From: Sphingomonas hankyongi
Lineage (GTDB): Bacteria > Pseudomonadota > Alphaproteobacteria > Sphingomonadales > Sphingomonadaceae
Assembly (NCBI RefSeq): GCF_023516575.1
Contig: NZ_JAMGBE010000001.1
Location: 62,001-126,000, forward strand
Reading direction: 5' to 3'
Length of the DNA: 64,000 nucleotides
Both the position numbers and the translations under genes were made by a program. The notes below the pieces were generated by a model, which was given only the letters and a program-made list of their open reading frames with translations, did no database searches and was not told the origin of the DNA. The stretch's first letter is position 1, and every line of letters begins with the position of its first letter. Shown piece after piece: positions 1 to 8,914 of this stretch.

Positions 1-34
1 TCCCAGCGGGCCGCGAGCTCGCTGGCGGGATGGG

Positions 35-604
35 CTAGTTCGCGGGCTCGATCAGACACCGGCGGATCATAGCCGCAAGGCTGCGTCCGAGGAACATCAG
101 CAATTCCGAGCCATGCCGCGCGTCGAGCTGCAGCTCTGCGCGCTGCCCCAACACCAGCAGCCCGCATGGCAAAGGGGGTTCGCATTCGATTCGGATCAAT
201 GCCTCGGCGCGAATCAATTCGCGGGCCGGTCCGAAGAGAGGATGGCCGTTCTCGACGCTCCGCATCTCGACTGCGCTGACATTCTCGCTCAGTCGACGGA
301 GGATGATGGGATCGACCATCTGAACTCCGGACCCATCGGCCCTGAAGCCCTTCCCTCCGACGATCAGCGACAGCGCGACTGCGTCGATGCCGAGGATCAG
401 CGGCCATTCCTGCGTGACGACATGGAACAGGCGCTCGATGCCCTCGGCATCCATCGCTGCCAGCGCGGCTTCATGGATTGATGCGACTGCGCCCGAATGT
501 CCGCGCGCGAAAGCGATCAAATCCTGGTTCGCTTCCTCCGCCGCGCCAAGACGCGCACGAAGGCTCGCCACCGCACGTTCCTCGAAGGGGATCACCTGCG
601 CCAT
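35..604 (-). CDS. DUF484 family protein
   Basis: A 189-residue protein matching the DUF484 pattern: an N-terminal helix with the stretch RARLGAAEEANQDLIAFAR, followed by a GAF-like sensory fold (roughly residues 55-185) ending in a helix with FLGRSLAAMIRRCL. DUF484 proteins are soluble and often sit beside xerC, but their biochemical role is not settled. The gene lies at the left edge, so its downstream partner is outside the window. The start is the ATG at 604. No catalytic residues can be assigned. Family call from sequence; function unknown. Confidence 0.8.
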   Translation of the reverse strand: MAQVIPFEERAVASLRARLGAAEEANQDLIAFARGHSGAVASIHEAALAAMDAEGIERLFHVVTQEWPLILGIDAVALSLIVGGKGFRADGSGVQMVDPIILRRLSENVSAVEMRSVENGHPLFGPARELIRAEALIRIECEPPLPCGLLVLGQRAELQLDARHGSELLMFLGRSLAAMIRRCLIEPAN

Positions 605-661
605 CGCCTGAAGGATACGCCGAGACCGGTTAATTTCCTATCCAACGCTCGGCGTGCGCCC

Positions 662-699
662 AAAACGAAAGCGGCGGCGCCTTTCGACACCGCCGCCCG
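662..699 (-). terminator. Rho-independent terminator of the Flp pilin gene
   Basis: Read on the minus strand, a GC-rich hairpin (GGCGG... pairing with ...CCGCC) is followed by a T-rich tail, 22 bases beyond the pilin stop codon. It fits an intrinsic terminator for the short pilin transcript. Confidence 0.65.
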
Positions 700-721
700 T
701 GAAGCTTTAAGCTTAGAAAGC

Positions 722-880
722 TTAGAGCTTGTTCGACACGTTGTTGAAGGTCGTGCCCAGCTTCGTGCCGATGTTCTGCATGGCAGCGATAGCGGCAACG
801 GCGATCAGGGCGGCAATCAGGCCGTACTCGATCGCGGTGGCACCCTTCGAATTTTTAATCAGCTTGATGAACTTGCTCAT
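722..880 (-). CDS. Flp/Fap-type pilin
   Basis: A 52-residue protein with the Flp pilin signature: short basic N-terminus (MSKFIKLIKN), then GATAIEYGLIAALIAVAAIA, the processing-site-plus-hydrophobic-helix arrangement of type IVb pilins. The E-Y pair after the cleavage region is the Flp hallmark. Prepilin peptidase would cut before the hydrophobic helix, and the Tad secretion machine would assemble it into a thin adhesive pilus on the cell surface. Related TadE/TadG-type genes lie at 2.5-4.7 kb on the same strand, but the secretin, ATPase and TadB/C genes are not in the window. It is followed by a terminator, so it is probably transcribed alone. Confidence 0.93.
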   Translation of the reverse strand: MSKFIKLIKNSKGATAIEYGLIAALIAVAAIAAMQNIGTKLGTTFNNVSNKL

Positions 881-1015
881 GGTCTTGCTCCTCGGTTCCA
901 CTCGGGGCCGAAGCCCCTACCTGCGTCCACTCGTGCAGGTCGGAGCCACCCTACGGGGCAAGCCGTTAGGAAAACGTTACGCCGGAGCGTTACCCAAAGG
1001 TTAAGCGCTTTTTTC

Positions 1016-1669
1016 TTAAAGGATTTTCTGGCCGGTTGCTTCCCAGTCCTTGAGGAAGCTCGCGATCCCGGCATCGGTCAGCGGATGCTTGAACAATTGG
1101 TGGATGATCTTGGGCGGCGCCGTCATCACGTCCGCGCCGATCTTTGCAGCTTCCACCACATGCATCGGGTGCCGCACGCTCGCGACCAGGATCTGCGTCG
1201 GGAAGTCGTAATTGTCGTAAATGAGGCGGATATCGGCGATCAGCGCCATGCCGTCGAAGCCGACATCGTCATGGCGGCCTACGAACGGCGAGATGAAGGT
1301 CGCTCCGGCCTTCGCGGCGAGCAGCGCCTGCGCGGCCGAGAAGCACAAAGTCACATTGACCATCGTCCCGTCGCCCGTCAGCGCCTTGCAGGCCTTGAGC
1401 CCGGCAGGCGTCAGTGGGACCTTGATGGCGATGTTGCCGGCGATCTTCCGAAGCACCTCGGCTTCGCGCATCATCCCGTCATAGTCGAGCGCGACGACCT
1501 CGGCGGACACCGGCCCGCTTACGACCCCGGCTATCTCCTTCACAACTTCCAGGAAGTTGCGTCCCGATTTGTGGACCAGCGAGGGGTTGGTGGTCACCCC
1601 GTCGAGCAGCCCTTCGGCGGCAAGCTCCCTGATCTCGCTAATCTCGGCGGTGTCGGCAAAGAACTTCAT
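1016..1669 (-). CDS. fsa: Transaldolase-like fructose-6-phosphate aldolase
   Basis: A 217-residue protein of the short transaldolase/Fsa subfamily. It starts [15 protein letters not shown], carries GVTTNPSL, and has the Schiff-base lysine in NIAIKVPLT (Lys83). SPFVGRHDD and ILVASVRHP are further family motifs. The length matches the 210-220 residue decameric subfamily, which includes fructose-6-phosphate aldolases and some true transaldolases, so pentose-phosphate transaldolase activity is equally possible. It would act in the cytoplasm on sugar phosphates. Its neighbours (pilin, enoyl-CoA hydratase) give no extra information. Confidence 0.88.
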   Translation of the reverse strand: MKFFADTAEISEIRELAAEGLLDGVTTNPSLVHKSGRNFLEVVKEIAGVVSGPVSAEVVALDYDGMMREAEVLRKIAGNIAIKVPLTPAGLKACKALTGDGTMVNVTLCFSAAQALLAAKAGATFISPFVGRHDDVGFDGMALIADIRLIYDNYDFPTQILVASVRHPMHVVEAAKIGADVMTAPPKIIHQLFKHPLTDAGIASFLKDWEATGQKIL

Positions 1670-1742
1670 GGGCGACCTTTGGCAGTGGCGTTACCGCTGG
1701 CATAGCGGGGCGTGCGCAAGCCGTCACTCGATTCGGGAGGGC

Positions 1743-2504
1743 ATGATGGACGAACATGTGCGGGTCGAACGCAGCGAAGGCGTCCTGGCGATCACGCTCA
1801 ATCGTCCCGACCGGCGCAATGCCATTACCATCGCGATGTATGCGGCGCTCGCCGATGCGATCGAGAGCGCCGCGGATGCGGCGGACGTTCGGCTGATCAC
1901 GATCCGCGGCGAGGGCCAGGACTTTGCCGCCGGGAACGATCTCGCCGATTTCCTCCAGGCAGCGCCGCGCCTCGACGAGGAAATCCCCGTGTGGCGCTTC
2001 CTTCGCGCGCTAGCGAGTTGCAAGGTCCCGATCGTGGCCGCGGTTCACGGCAATTGCGTCGGGATCGGCACGACCATGCTCCTTCACTGCGATCTCGTGA
2101 TCGCGGAGGACAATGCGCGCTTCTCGCTGCCGTTCGTCGACCTCGGTTTGGTGCCGGAAGCGGCCAGCTCACTCCTGCTGCCGCGGCTCGCGGGCCATCG
2201 CCAGGCCAGCCGCTTGCTCCTGCTATGCGAACCCTTTGGTGCCGAAGAGGCTCTGCAGCTCGGTGTCGTCAGTCACGTTGTCGACGCGGGCGCGGGCCAG
2301 GGCGCCCTCGCCAGGATCGTGAGCATATTGCTCGCCAAGCCGGTCGAAGCGCTGCGGATCACGCGGCGCCTGCTTCGTCAGGGAACCGGCGATGAAATTC
2401 TCGAGAGAATGAAGCTTGAAAGCAGCCTGTTCGCCGAGCGCCTCGGTTCGGACGAAGTGAAGCAGGCGATCAGCGCCTTCTTCGCGGCTCGCGCGAAAGC
2501 CTAG
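1743..2504 (+). CDS. Enoyl-CoA hydratase/isomerase family protein
   Basis: A 253-residue crotonase-fold protein. It has LNRPDRRNAI near the N-terminus, the oxyanion-hole region IVAAVHGNCVGIGTTMLLHCD, and PFVDLGLVPEAASS. The first canonical hydratase glutamate position is not acidic here while the PEA glutamate is present, so an isomerase or other crotonase-type reaction on an acyl-CoA is as likely as simple hydration. I chose the ATG at 1743 because GGGAGG lies just upstream; the reading frame is open further 5' but would overlap the divergent aldolase gene. The stop codon overlaps that of the convergent pilus gene. Substrate unknown. Confidence 0.85.
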   Translation: MMDEHVRVERSEGVLAITLNRPDRRNAITIAMYAALADAIESAADAADVRLITIRGEGQDFAAGNDLADFLQAAPRLDEEIPVWRFLRALASCKVPIVAAVHGNCVGIGTTMLLHCDLVIAEDNARFSLPFVDLGLVPEAASSLLLPRLAGHRQASRLLLLCEPFGAEEALQLGVVSHVVDAGAGQGALARIVSILLAKPVEALRITRRLLRQGTGDEILERMKLESSLFAERLGSDEVKQAISAFFAARAKA

Positions 2505-2899
2505 GTGTTCTGGTAGATGTAGACGCGCTTCGAACGCGTCAGGTTCACCGTCGGACCGTTGAAGAACAGGAAGTTCATCGGCATCGAGAAGGTCACGCTC
2601 ATGTCCTTGTACGTGCCGTCGGCGGCATCGGTAACCGTTGGCGCGCTGAATGTGCCCACGCCGACGCCGAACTTCTTGTCGTTGATCCGCGTCTTGATCT
2701 GGTCGTTGGTCGGCGCCGGGAAGATCGTCGCGTAGCGCGCGCCTTCACCCAAAGCATGCTGCATGCCGGCGCTTGCCTGGAACGCGATGCCGATCTGGAA
2801 GATGCCCCACAGGAACAGCGCGAGGATCGGCACTGCGATCGCCATTTCGATGGCGGCGGCGCCGCGCTCATCGTGGCGGATATTGAAGAGCCGCGTCAT
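2501..2899 (-). CDS. TadE-like pseudopilin
   Basis: A 132-residue protein with a short basic leader ending in DERGAAAIEMA, then the hydrophobic helix IAVPILALFLWGIFQIGIAF and a small extracytoplasmic domain. This is the TadE layout, a minor pseudopilin of the Tad pilus system processed by prepilin peptidase. The start is the ATG at 2899, which overlaps the stop of the next gene upstream by four bases; a longer open frame only antisense-covers that gene. It is the last of three co-transcribed Tad-type genes. Confident on family, not on TadE versus TadF. Confidence 0.85.
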   Translation of the reverse strand: MTRLFNIRHDERGAAAIEMAIAVPILALFLWGIFQIGIAFQASAGMQHALGEGARYATIFPAPTNDQIKTRINDKKFGVGVGTFSAPTVTDAADGTYKDMSVTFSMPMNFLFFNGPTVNLTRSKRVYIYQNT

Positions 2900-3378
2900 T
2901 GCACCCGGATCCCTGCCTTGCCGACGAGATCGAAGGTTCCGTCCGATTTGGAACCGAGAAACTTCGTCTTGAACATCGGAGCGTAATTCTTGGTGATCGA
3001 GACGTCGACGTAGCGAGAATATTGCTGGCCCGACGGACAGACCTTCTCGAAGTCCGTCGTCATGTTCGCCTGGGTCGTGTACTGGGACACGCCATTGCAC
3101 TCGAGCCAATATTTGACCGTTACCGCGCTTGTCGCGACCCCCGCCGCCGTCGCCGCCTCGGTCTGAAGCGTCTGGTATAGGTCGACTTCCTTTTTGCCCT
3201 GCATCGCCTTCTCGATCGAGCGCTGAGCGGCCTGCTCCAGCTGGAGCTTGGCGGAATATCCGCGGCTGATGTCGACCATGCCTACGACCAGGGTCGCGAG
3301 GAACGGCGCGACGAGCGCCATCTCGATCACGGATGCGCCACGCTCGTCGCGGCGAAGCTGGGCGAGCCGCAGCATCAT
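2896..3378 (-). CDS. TadE/TadF-like pseudopilin
   Basis: A 160-residue protein with the leader RRDERGASVIEMALVAPFLA followed by a membrane helix ending near residue 45 and a mainly beta C-terminal domain with two cysteines (LECNG and KVCPSG) that could form a disulfide outside the membrane. It is the middle gene of the three-gene Tad-type cluster, overlapping both neighbours by four bases, which implies translational coupling. It probably contributes a minor subunit to pilus assembly. Confidence 0.86.
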   Translation of the reverse strand: MMLRLAQLRRDERGASVIEMALVAPFLATLVVGMVDISRGYSAKLQLEQAAQRSIEKAMQGKKEVDLYQTLQTEAATAAGVATSAVTVKYWLECNGVSQYTTQANMTTDFEKVCPSGQQYSRYVDVSITKNYAPMFKTKFLGSKSDGTFDLVGKAGIRVQ

Positions 3379-4658
3379 GCCACCAGCCTCACGTGACGGC
3401 CGAGGATGGTCTTGTCGCCATAGCCGCCCGAGCAGCTGTTATTGACGCTGCCGTTGCCCGAGAAGGTCACGTTGCGGGCGACGAACTGCGCGCACTGGAA
3501 ATTCAGGCCAGCGGTGCCGTTGATCTCCATCTGGCGCGTCGGGAAGTAGAAGGCGCCGGTCATCAGGGAGTCGGAATTGCCGTTGATCTTGTTGACCGCG
3601 CTCGAGCTCGAGGATGCGCGACGGTCCTGGTAGAACAGGATACGGTCGAAGTCGCCCGAGTTGGACGCGCTCATGTCCATCTCCGCGCCGCCGTTGATCG
3701 TCACGTTCCCGATCGTCACCGGCGTTCCGGCGGTGCTGTTGGTCAGGACGATCGTGCAGTGATTGCATGTGATGTGCGACTGCGCGCCTGCTGAGAAATC
3801 GCCGCCATCGATGATGTAGATGGAGTTGGACCCCAAGGTAACATTGCCGTTGAGGTTCATGTCGCTGAAGCAAACGGTCTTGTTGGAGTCGAGAGCGCTG
3901 CGGTCGAGCGAGGCGTTCGCGTTCACCGAGAGCTTGTTGCTGTTCCCCTGACAGGCCGTGAAAGGCGGGACATTCACGTTCTTGAACGGGTCTTCTTCCT
4001 TCACAGTGAAGGGAAGCAGCTCCGCGCCGTTCCAGTTGTCGCTTTCCTTGATGTCGCCGACCGCAGCAATCGGGGTCGCGTCAACGTCTGACGAACCCGT
4101 CGCGATCGCCGCCGTGAGCGAGACTGAGTTGGTGATCATGCCGCAGCCGAGATTGATGTCGCCGTTACCCGTCGCGGTGATCCCGGTGGCGGCGGTGTCC
4201 TCAAGGCTGACGACGCAATAGACTCCGGTCGGGATCGTCGCGGCAGTCGCCGTCGCGGTGATGACCGGCGCAGTGGCCAGGAATACCGACGAGAAGCCCA
4301 AGGTCTTCTGGATCTTCAGCGTCACCTTGACGGCGCCGCTATAAGCCGACGTGTTCGCCGGATATTCGATCTGCGGATAACCGGTCAGCAGGTTGATCCC
4401 GACATGGTTGTTCTTGCCGAGATCCGTGTTGACCGCGGTGGAGATGTTGCCCGTGTCACCGTTATTGTAGATGCGGTCGTAGACGCCGGCGAGCGCAGCG
4501 GAGTCCGCACCGCGCTGCAGCTGGCGCTTCCAGAGGGTCCATTGGATGGTGTCGCTCGCAAGTCCCGCCGATCCGATGACCAGCGGGAGGGCCGCACCGG
4601 CGATGACCAGCGCGTTTCCGCGCTTGTCCCGCATGAGCTTCCTGAAGAAGGAGATCAT
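3375..4658 (-). CDS. TadG-like pilus assembly protein
   Basis: A 427-residue protein with an N-terminal TadE/TadG-type segment: DKRGNALVIAGAALPLVIG forms the transmembrane helix and RGADSAALAGVYDR follows, as in the TadG_N domain. The rest (about residues 60-427) is a long Ser/Thr/Asn/Gly-rich extracytoplasmic region that looks beta-rich, with repeated NGN/SGNG motifs and several cysteines near the C-terminus. I took the ATG at 4658, preceded by GGGGGCGAG, rather than the ATG 33 bases upstream. It is the first gene of the cluster. The C-terminal half may be an adhesin-like domain (inference). Confidence 0.82.
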   Translation of the reverse strand: MISFFRKLMRDKRGNALVIAGAALPLVIGSAGLASDTIQWTLWKRQLQRGADSAALAGVYDRIYNNGDTGNISTAVNTDLGKNNHVGINLLTGYPQIEYPANTSAYSGAVKVTLKIQKTLGFSSVFLATAPVITATATAATIPTGVYCVVSLEDTAATGITATGNGDINLGCGMITNSVSLTAAIATGSSDVDATPIAAVGDIKESDNWNGAELLPFTVKEEDPFKNVNVPPFTACQGNSNKLSVNANASLDRSALDSNKTVCFSDMNLNGNVTLGSNSIYIIDGGDFSAGAQSHITCNHCTIVLTNSTAGTPVTIGNVTINGGAEMDMSASNSGDFDRILFYQDRRASSSSSAVNKINGNSDSLMTGAFYFPTRQMEINGTAGLNFQCAQFVARNVTFSGNGSVNNSCSGGYGDKTILGRHVRLVA

Positions 4659-4763
4659 CTCGCCCCCGTGAAAATACGCATCGGGCAGCATCTAACCGGA
4701 TCAGGGTGAGCGAAGCGTTCAGACATGTGGTAAACGCTTGTTCACCACGATTTGCACTCGGCC

Positions 4764-4791
4764 TTGAACGATAGTGTATTGTTCTTATAAT
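4764..4791 (+). promoter_or_regulatory. Sigma-70-type promoter of the telA operon
   Basis: TTGAAC at 4764-4769 and a perfect TATAAT at 4786-4791 are separated by 16 bases. The element lies about 85 bases upstream of the telA start and points towards it. It is one of the closest matches to the housekeeping consensus that I found. Confidence 0.6.
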
Positions 4792-4876
4792 ACAGCGTGA
4801 AGCCTCTTGCACGGCGTGGTTTGGCCGTTCACCGTCAACCCGAGCCGCCCTAGTGCAGGCGATGAAAGGAATGACG

Positions 4877-6097
4877 ATGGCCACCGAACCGGCTGCAGGG
4901 ACCGAAACGAAGACTGCCACGAAGCTCAACCTGGACCCGCCCGAAGCGTTGCAGGCGGTCGCTCCCACCGAAGCCGCCGGCCTCGTGCCGCTCAAGACCG
5001 ACGAGACCTCGGAGCTCGATCGCCGCGTCTCCCAATTCGTCGACGAGCTCGCCGCGCTGGACTCCAACAGCCCGGAGTTCGGCAAGAAGGTCGATCAGCT
5101 GACCGCGATGGGGCGCAAGGAGATCGCTGAGGCTGCCGGCGCTTCGAACCGCTTCCTCGACCGCCCGGTCAAGGCCATCGACAGCGACACCGGGATCGGC
5201 GCCGACCTCACCGAGCTGCGCCGGACGGTCGAAGACCTCGACCCTAAGGAGAACAGCAAGTCGTTCAGCGGCCGCAAGCTGCTGGGGATCATCCCCTTCG
5301 GCCGCTCCATCAACAACTACTTCGACAAATATCGCAGCGCGCAGACGCACATCTCCGCGATCCTCGCCCGCCTCGGCAACGGCAAGGACGAGCTGCTGAT
5401 GGACAATGCCGCCATCGACACCGAGCGCGCGGGTCTCTGGAAGACGATGCACAAGCTCGAGCAGATGATCCACATCTCGCGTACGCTCGATCAGCAGCTC
5501 GAGGACAAGGCGAACGAGCTAGACGCGACCGAGCCCGCCAAGGCCAAGGCGATCCGCGAGACGGCGCTTTTCTACACGCGCCAGCGGACTACGGACCTGC
5601 TGACCCAGATGGCGGTCACCGTGCAGGGCTATCTCGCGCTCGACCTCGTCAAGAAGAACAATGTCGAGCTGGTGAAGGGCGTCGATCGCGCGTCAACGAC
5701 AACGGTTTCGGCACTACGCACCGCGGTCACCGTCGCGCAGGCAATGACCAACCAGAAATTGGTTCTGGAGCAGATCGGGGCGCTCAACACGACGACTGCG
5801 AACATGATCGACACGACCGGTGAGATGCTGCGCACGCAGACCGGCGCGATCCATGAGCAGGCTGCTTCGTCGACCATTCCCGTCGAGACGCTTCAGCGCG
5901 CGTTCCAGAACATCTACGACACCATGGATCAGATCGATAAGTTCAAGCTTACGGCGCTCGAGAACATGAAGCAGACCGTCACGACGCTGAGCTCGGAGGT
6001 CGAGAAGTCGAAGGGCTATATCGCGCGCGCCGAGGGCGTGAACCAGGCCAGGCTTGAAGGGGCGGCGTCGCCGCTGACGCCGATCGACGCGAAATGA
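4877..6097 (+). CDS. telA: TelA family toxic anion resistance protein
   Basis: A 406-residue, largely helical protein of the TelA/KlaA (toxic anion resistance) family. Recognisable stretches are IPFGRSINNYFDKY, then long helices with LEQMIHISRTLDQQ and TALFYTRQRTTDLLTQMAV, and a C-terminal region with TTTANMIDTTGEML. TelA proteins are cytoplasmic, linked to tellurite resistance, nisin/envelope stress and the tellurium-resistance gene clusters; the mechanism is unknown. The start at 4877 follows AAAGGA by six bases; in-frame ATGs at 4862 and 4871 are alternatives. It heads a run of six same-strand genes and overlaps the next by four bases, the usual telA-xpaC arrangement. Confidence 0.9.
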   Translation: MATEPAAGTETKTATKLNLDPPEALQAVAPTEAAGLVPLKTDETSELDRRVSQFVDELAALDSNSPEFGKKVDQLTAMGRKEIAEAAGASNRFLDRPVKAIDSDTGIGADLTELRRTVEDLDPKENSKSFSGRKLLGIIPFGRSINNYFDKYRSAQTHISAILARLGNGKDELLMDNAAIDTERAGLWKTMHKLEQMIHISRTLDQQLEDKANELDATEPAKAKAIRETALFYTRQRTTDLLTQMAVTVQGYLALDLVKKNNVELVKGVDRASTTTVSALRTAVTVAQAMTNQKLVLEQIGALNTTTANMIDTTGEMLRTQTGAIHEQAASSTIPVETLQRAFQNIYDTMDQIDKFKLTALENMKQTVTTLSSEVEKSKGYIARAEGVNQARLEGAASPLTPIDAK

Positions 6098-6825
6098 CGG
6101 AGATGACCGAGAAGGTCGAGCGGGCGGTGGCCCGCTTCGATCGGATCACACGGCAGATCGACGAGCGCGAAGGCCCCGCGCGAGACGCCGCGCGCCGCGA
6201 AAGACAGCGGCTGAACGCCGATCTCGTCACGCGCGTGAAGCGCGTAGGCGTCGCTGTCGTCGTGGTGAGCATCGCCACCATCCTGTTCGGGCTCATCATG
6301 CCGATCGGCATGTTCGGCTTCCTCGCCGCCGTTTGCCTTGCGATCGGGATTGCCTCGGTGCTGGCGGTAACCCCGGCCAGACCGGTGAGTGCCGCACCGC
6401 CTGCGGCGGACCTGCCGAACGGAGCCATGGTCCAGCGCTTCGATTCCTATCTCTACAAGAGCCGTCGGGCCCTTCCCGCCCCCGCCCAGGCAGAGATCGA
6501 CGCTATCAGCAGCGGTCTTGCCTCGCTTCAGCAGACGCTGGAACGCGTGCCCACGCTCGATCCGCAGGCGCAGGACGCGCGACGGCTGATGTCCAACCAT
6601 CTGCCGGACCTCATCGACCGCTACATGCGCGTTCCGCCCGCGTTCCGGACCGAAGAGGACGGTGAAGGCAAGACCGTGGACGAGCGGCTGGTCGAAGGGC
6701 TGTCAGCCGGGCGGAAAGCGCTCAACGACATCTCGCAGAATCTCGCGCGCGCGGACGTGGCGGCCCTGGAAACGCAAGGCCGTTTCATCCAGTCGCGCTA
6801 CAACGACCAGACGATCGACGGCTGA
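6094..6825 (+). CDS. XpaC-like membrane protein
   Basis: A 243-residue protein: an N-terminal charged helical segment, two adjacent hydrophobic segments at about residues 50-90 (VGVAVVVVSIATILFGLIM and MFGFLAAVCLAIGIASVLAV), and a helical C-terminal domain. Position right after telA with an ATGA overlap and this architecture match the XpaC-type partners of TelA. The family's enzymatic reputation (chloroindolyl phosphate hydrolysis) is indirect, and I see no phosphatase motif. It is probably an inner-membrane partner of TelA. Partner call is by context plus topology. Confidence 0.65.
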   Translation: MTEMTEKVERAVARFDRITRQIDEREGPARDAARRERQRLNADLVTRVKRVGVAVVVVSIATILFGLIMPIGMFGFLAAVCLAIGIASVLAVTPARPVSAAPPAADLPNGAMVQRFDSYLYKSRRALPAPAQAEIDAISSGLASLQQTLERVPTLDPQAQDARRLMSNHLPDLIDRYMRVPPAFRTEEDGEGKTVDERLVEGLSAGRKALNDISQNLARADVAALETQGRFIQSRYNDQTIDG

Positions 6826-6908
6826 ATCGGCCCGTCGAGATCGTCCATTGCGCCGTGCGCCGCTCGGCATCATGATGGCGACAGGGGCAAAAGCCGGAGC
6901 GGATTGCG

Positions 6909-8828
6909 ATGCAGCTTGCCATCGCCAGTGATGAGCGAGAGCCGAAACGTCGGCTTCGGCTGCCGCCGGCCATCCCGCCGTTCAACACGCCTGCTTATCG
7001 CGTCTTCTCAGCGGTTTGGCTGCTCGTCTTTCTGCTCGCGCTGATCGGACCGGCCGTCGGGCTCTACTTCCGCTACACCACTCCGGAGAATAATTCGCAG
7101 CTGCTCCTGGGCAGCCGCGCGGGCTTTGCCGTTTCGCCGAGCGATGCCAGTCGGGTCCGGTTCACCGTCGGTCCAGTTGCTCGACAGGCGGGCGTGCAGG
7201 CTGGCGACCAGATCGTCGCTGTCTACGGCCTGCCCCTCCCGAAGCAGATGCCGGTGACCGAGCAGGCGCTCACGGAGCATGCCGAGGATCCCGCCTACAT
7301 CGCCATGGGCAATGTGCTGTTCGGGACCGACAGCTCCGACGTCCCACTCACGGTGCGCGACCGCGACGGCAAGGTCAGGGACATCACTGTGACGACCGGG
7401 GAGCAGCATATCGATGCTGCGTCGCAGTCGCTCGGAGTAAGCCCGAAGCTGCTCAAGTTCATCGACCTCCTGCACGTGGTCTTCTACCCGTTCCTGCTCT
7501 GGGCAGCCTGGATGCTGCACCGGCGCAACTCCCGCGATGCGGTCAGCTCGATCCTTTCTCTTGCGGTTCTGCTCACCATCGCCGCGGAGCAGCCTTCGTC
7601 GACGTTCCTCGCCAGCATGGGCGTCCCGCGAGCGCTGAACGTGGCCTTGTTCGATCTCGGCAACATCTGCCTTCTGGCCGGCATTCTGCTTTTCCCGCAC
7701 GGGCGGCTCTCAGACCGGCGACTTCTACTGCTCGGCGCGCTGCCGGTGCTGATGTTCCTGAAGGGCCAGCTCTACCAGTCCGTGTTCATCGGCTTCATGA
7801 TCGTCGCGGTCCTGCTCCTGCTCCGAACGATGCGACAGACGGCCTCGAGCGAGTTGAGGCAACAGATACGCTGGGCGCTGTTCGGCTTCACGGGCTATGC
7901 CATCCTGCGCGGCATCTCGATCCTGGCCGACTTGCTGAAGTGGTCCACCGAGAGCTTCGGCACGCAGTTCCTTGTCGAGATTGTCGCCGCCTTGTCGTTC
8001 GCGGCGGGCGTGCTCATTCTTCAGCTGGGCCTGCTCATCGCCTTGCTGCGTTACCGGCTCTACGACGCCGAAGTCGTCATCAGTCGTTCGGCGAACTTCG
8101 CGCTGATCACTTTCCTCATCGGCGGCATCTTCGCCGGCGCCAACGAAGCCGTGAAGGTTTTCGTCCAGGGCCTTTACGGAAACACGGCGAGCCAGACGCC
8201 CGGAATTTTCGCGGCCGCGGTGGCGACAGTCGCGGTCACGCCGCTCTACGAGAAGATCCAGGCGTGGTCTGAGAAGAAGTTCCAGCGCAATCTCTACCTG
8301 CTGCGCGACGACCTGCCGGAATGCGTGCGCGATCTGCGCGAAACCGCAACGACGTCGGAGCTCATCGAGGAGGTGCTCTCCAGGATCGAGCGCGGCGTTC
8401 GCGCCGTTCGATCGGCGGCGATCGTGAACGGCAACCTCATGAATACCCGCGGAGCGACCGCGGACGAGGTCGATCACTGGCGATCGCGGCTCGAAGGCTC
8501 CTCCTCCGCCGAGGATATCTGCGACGCCTCCGACAAGATGTTTCCGGTGCGCCTTCCCCTTGTCCCCAGTTCCGACAATGAAGCGCCCATCGGGCATATC
8601 CTGGTCGGGCCCCGGCCCGACGGCACCATCCCCAGCAAGGACGAGCAGAAGGCACTTGCGTCCGTCTCGGAATCGATCGCGCGCGCGATCCGCAACGTGA
8701 TGAAACGCGAGACCCGCGAGCGCGAGATAACCGACATGATCTCGGACAACGCGCGGCGGATCAATGCGCTTGAGGCGCTGCTTCAGGGCCGCTCCAGCGA
8801 ACCGAAGCGAGGGCCGCGCACCGCCTGA
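6909..8828 (+). CDS. PDZ/multi-TM/GAF-like sensor protein without kinase domain
   Basis: A 639-residue membrane protein. Residues 1-28 are cytoplasmic and basic, TM1 is about 30-52, and a PDZ-like periplasmic domain (about 60-165) includes PVARQAGVQAGDQIVAVYG. Some seven or eight hydrophobic segments follow (about 180-440). The last part is cytoplasmic: a connector with YEKIQAWSEKKFQRNLY, a GAF-like region (about 480-600) and a C-terminal coil. The layout resembles 7TM-GAF sensor kinases, but no HisKA, HATPase_c, GGDEF or receiver motif is visible, so any output must go through a partner. It sits 83 bases after the TelA/XpaC pair on the same strand. Confidence 0.6.
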   Translation: MQLAIASDEREPKRRLRLPPAIPPFNTPAYRVFSAVWLLVFLLALIGPAVGLYFRYTTPENNSQLLLGSRAGFAVSPSDASRVRFTVGPVARQAGVQAGDQIVAVYGLPLPKQMPVTEQALTEHAEDPAYIAMGNVLFGTDSSDVPLTVRDRDGKVRDITVTTGEQHIDAASQSLGVSPKLLKFIDLLHVVFYPFLLWAAWMLHRRNSRDAVSSILSLAVLLTIAAEQPSSTFLASMGVPRALNVALFDLGNICLLAGILLFPHGRLSDRRLLLLGALPVLMFLKGQLYQSVFIGFMIVAVLLLLRTMRQTASSELRQQIRWALFGFTGYAILRGISILADLLKWSTESFGTQFLVEIVAALSFAAGVLILQLGLLIALLRYRLYDAEVVISRSANFALITFLIGGIFAGANEAVKVFVQGLYGNTASQTPGIFAAAVATVAVTPLYEKIQAWSEKKFQRNLYLLRDDLPECVRDLRETATTSELIEEVLSRIERGVRAVRSAAIVNGNLMNTRGATADEVDHWRSRLEGSSSAEDICDASDKMFPVRLPLVPSSDNEAPIGHILVGPRPDGTIPSKDEQKALASVSESIARAIRNVMKRETREREITDMISDNARRINALEALLQGRSSEPKRGPRTA

Positions 8829-8856
8829 AATCATTCGGCGATTAGTCGCACGTTCA

Positions 8857-8885
8857 TTGACCCCATTCTAATCGAAGCATAATTT
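8857..8885 (+). promoter_or_regulatory. Sigma-70-type promoter of the exported-protein trio
   Basis: TTGACC (8857-8862) and TAATTT (8880-8885) are separated by 17 bases and lie 29 bases upstream of the ATG at 8915. They would let the three downstream exported-protein genes be transcribed independently of telA. Confidence 0.5.
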
Positions 8886-8914
8886 GTCGCTCAAACCGAC
8901 AGGGGGTCAGAATC

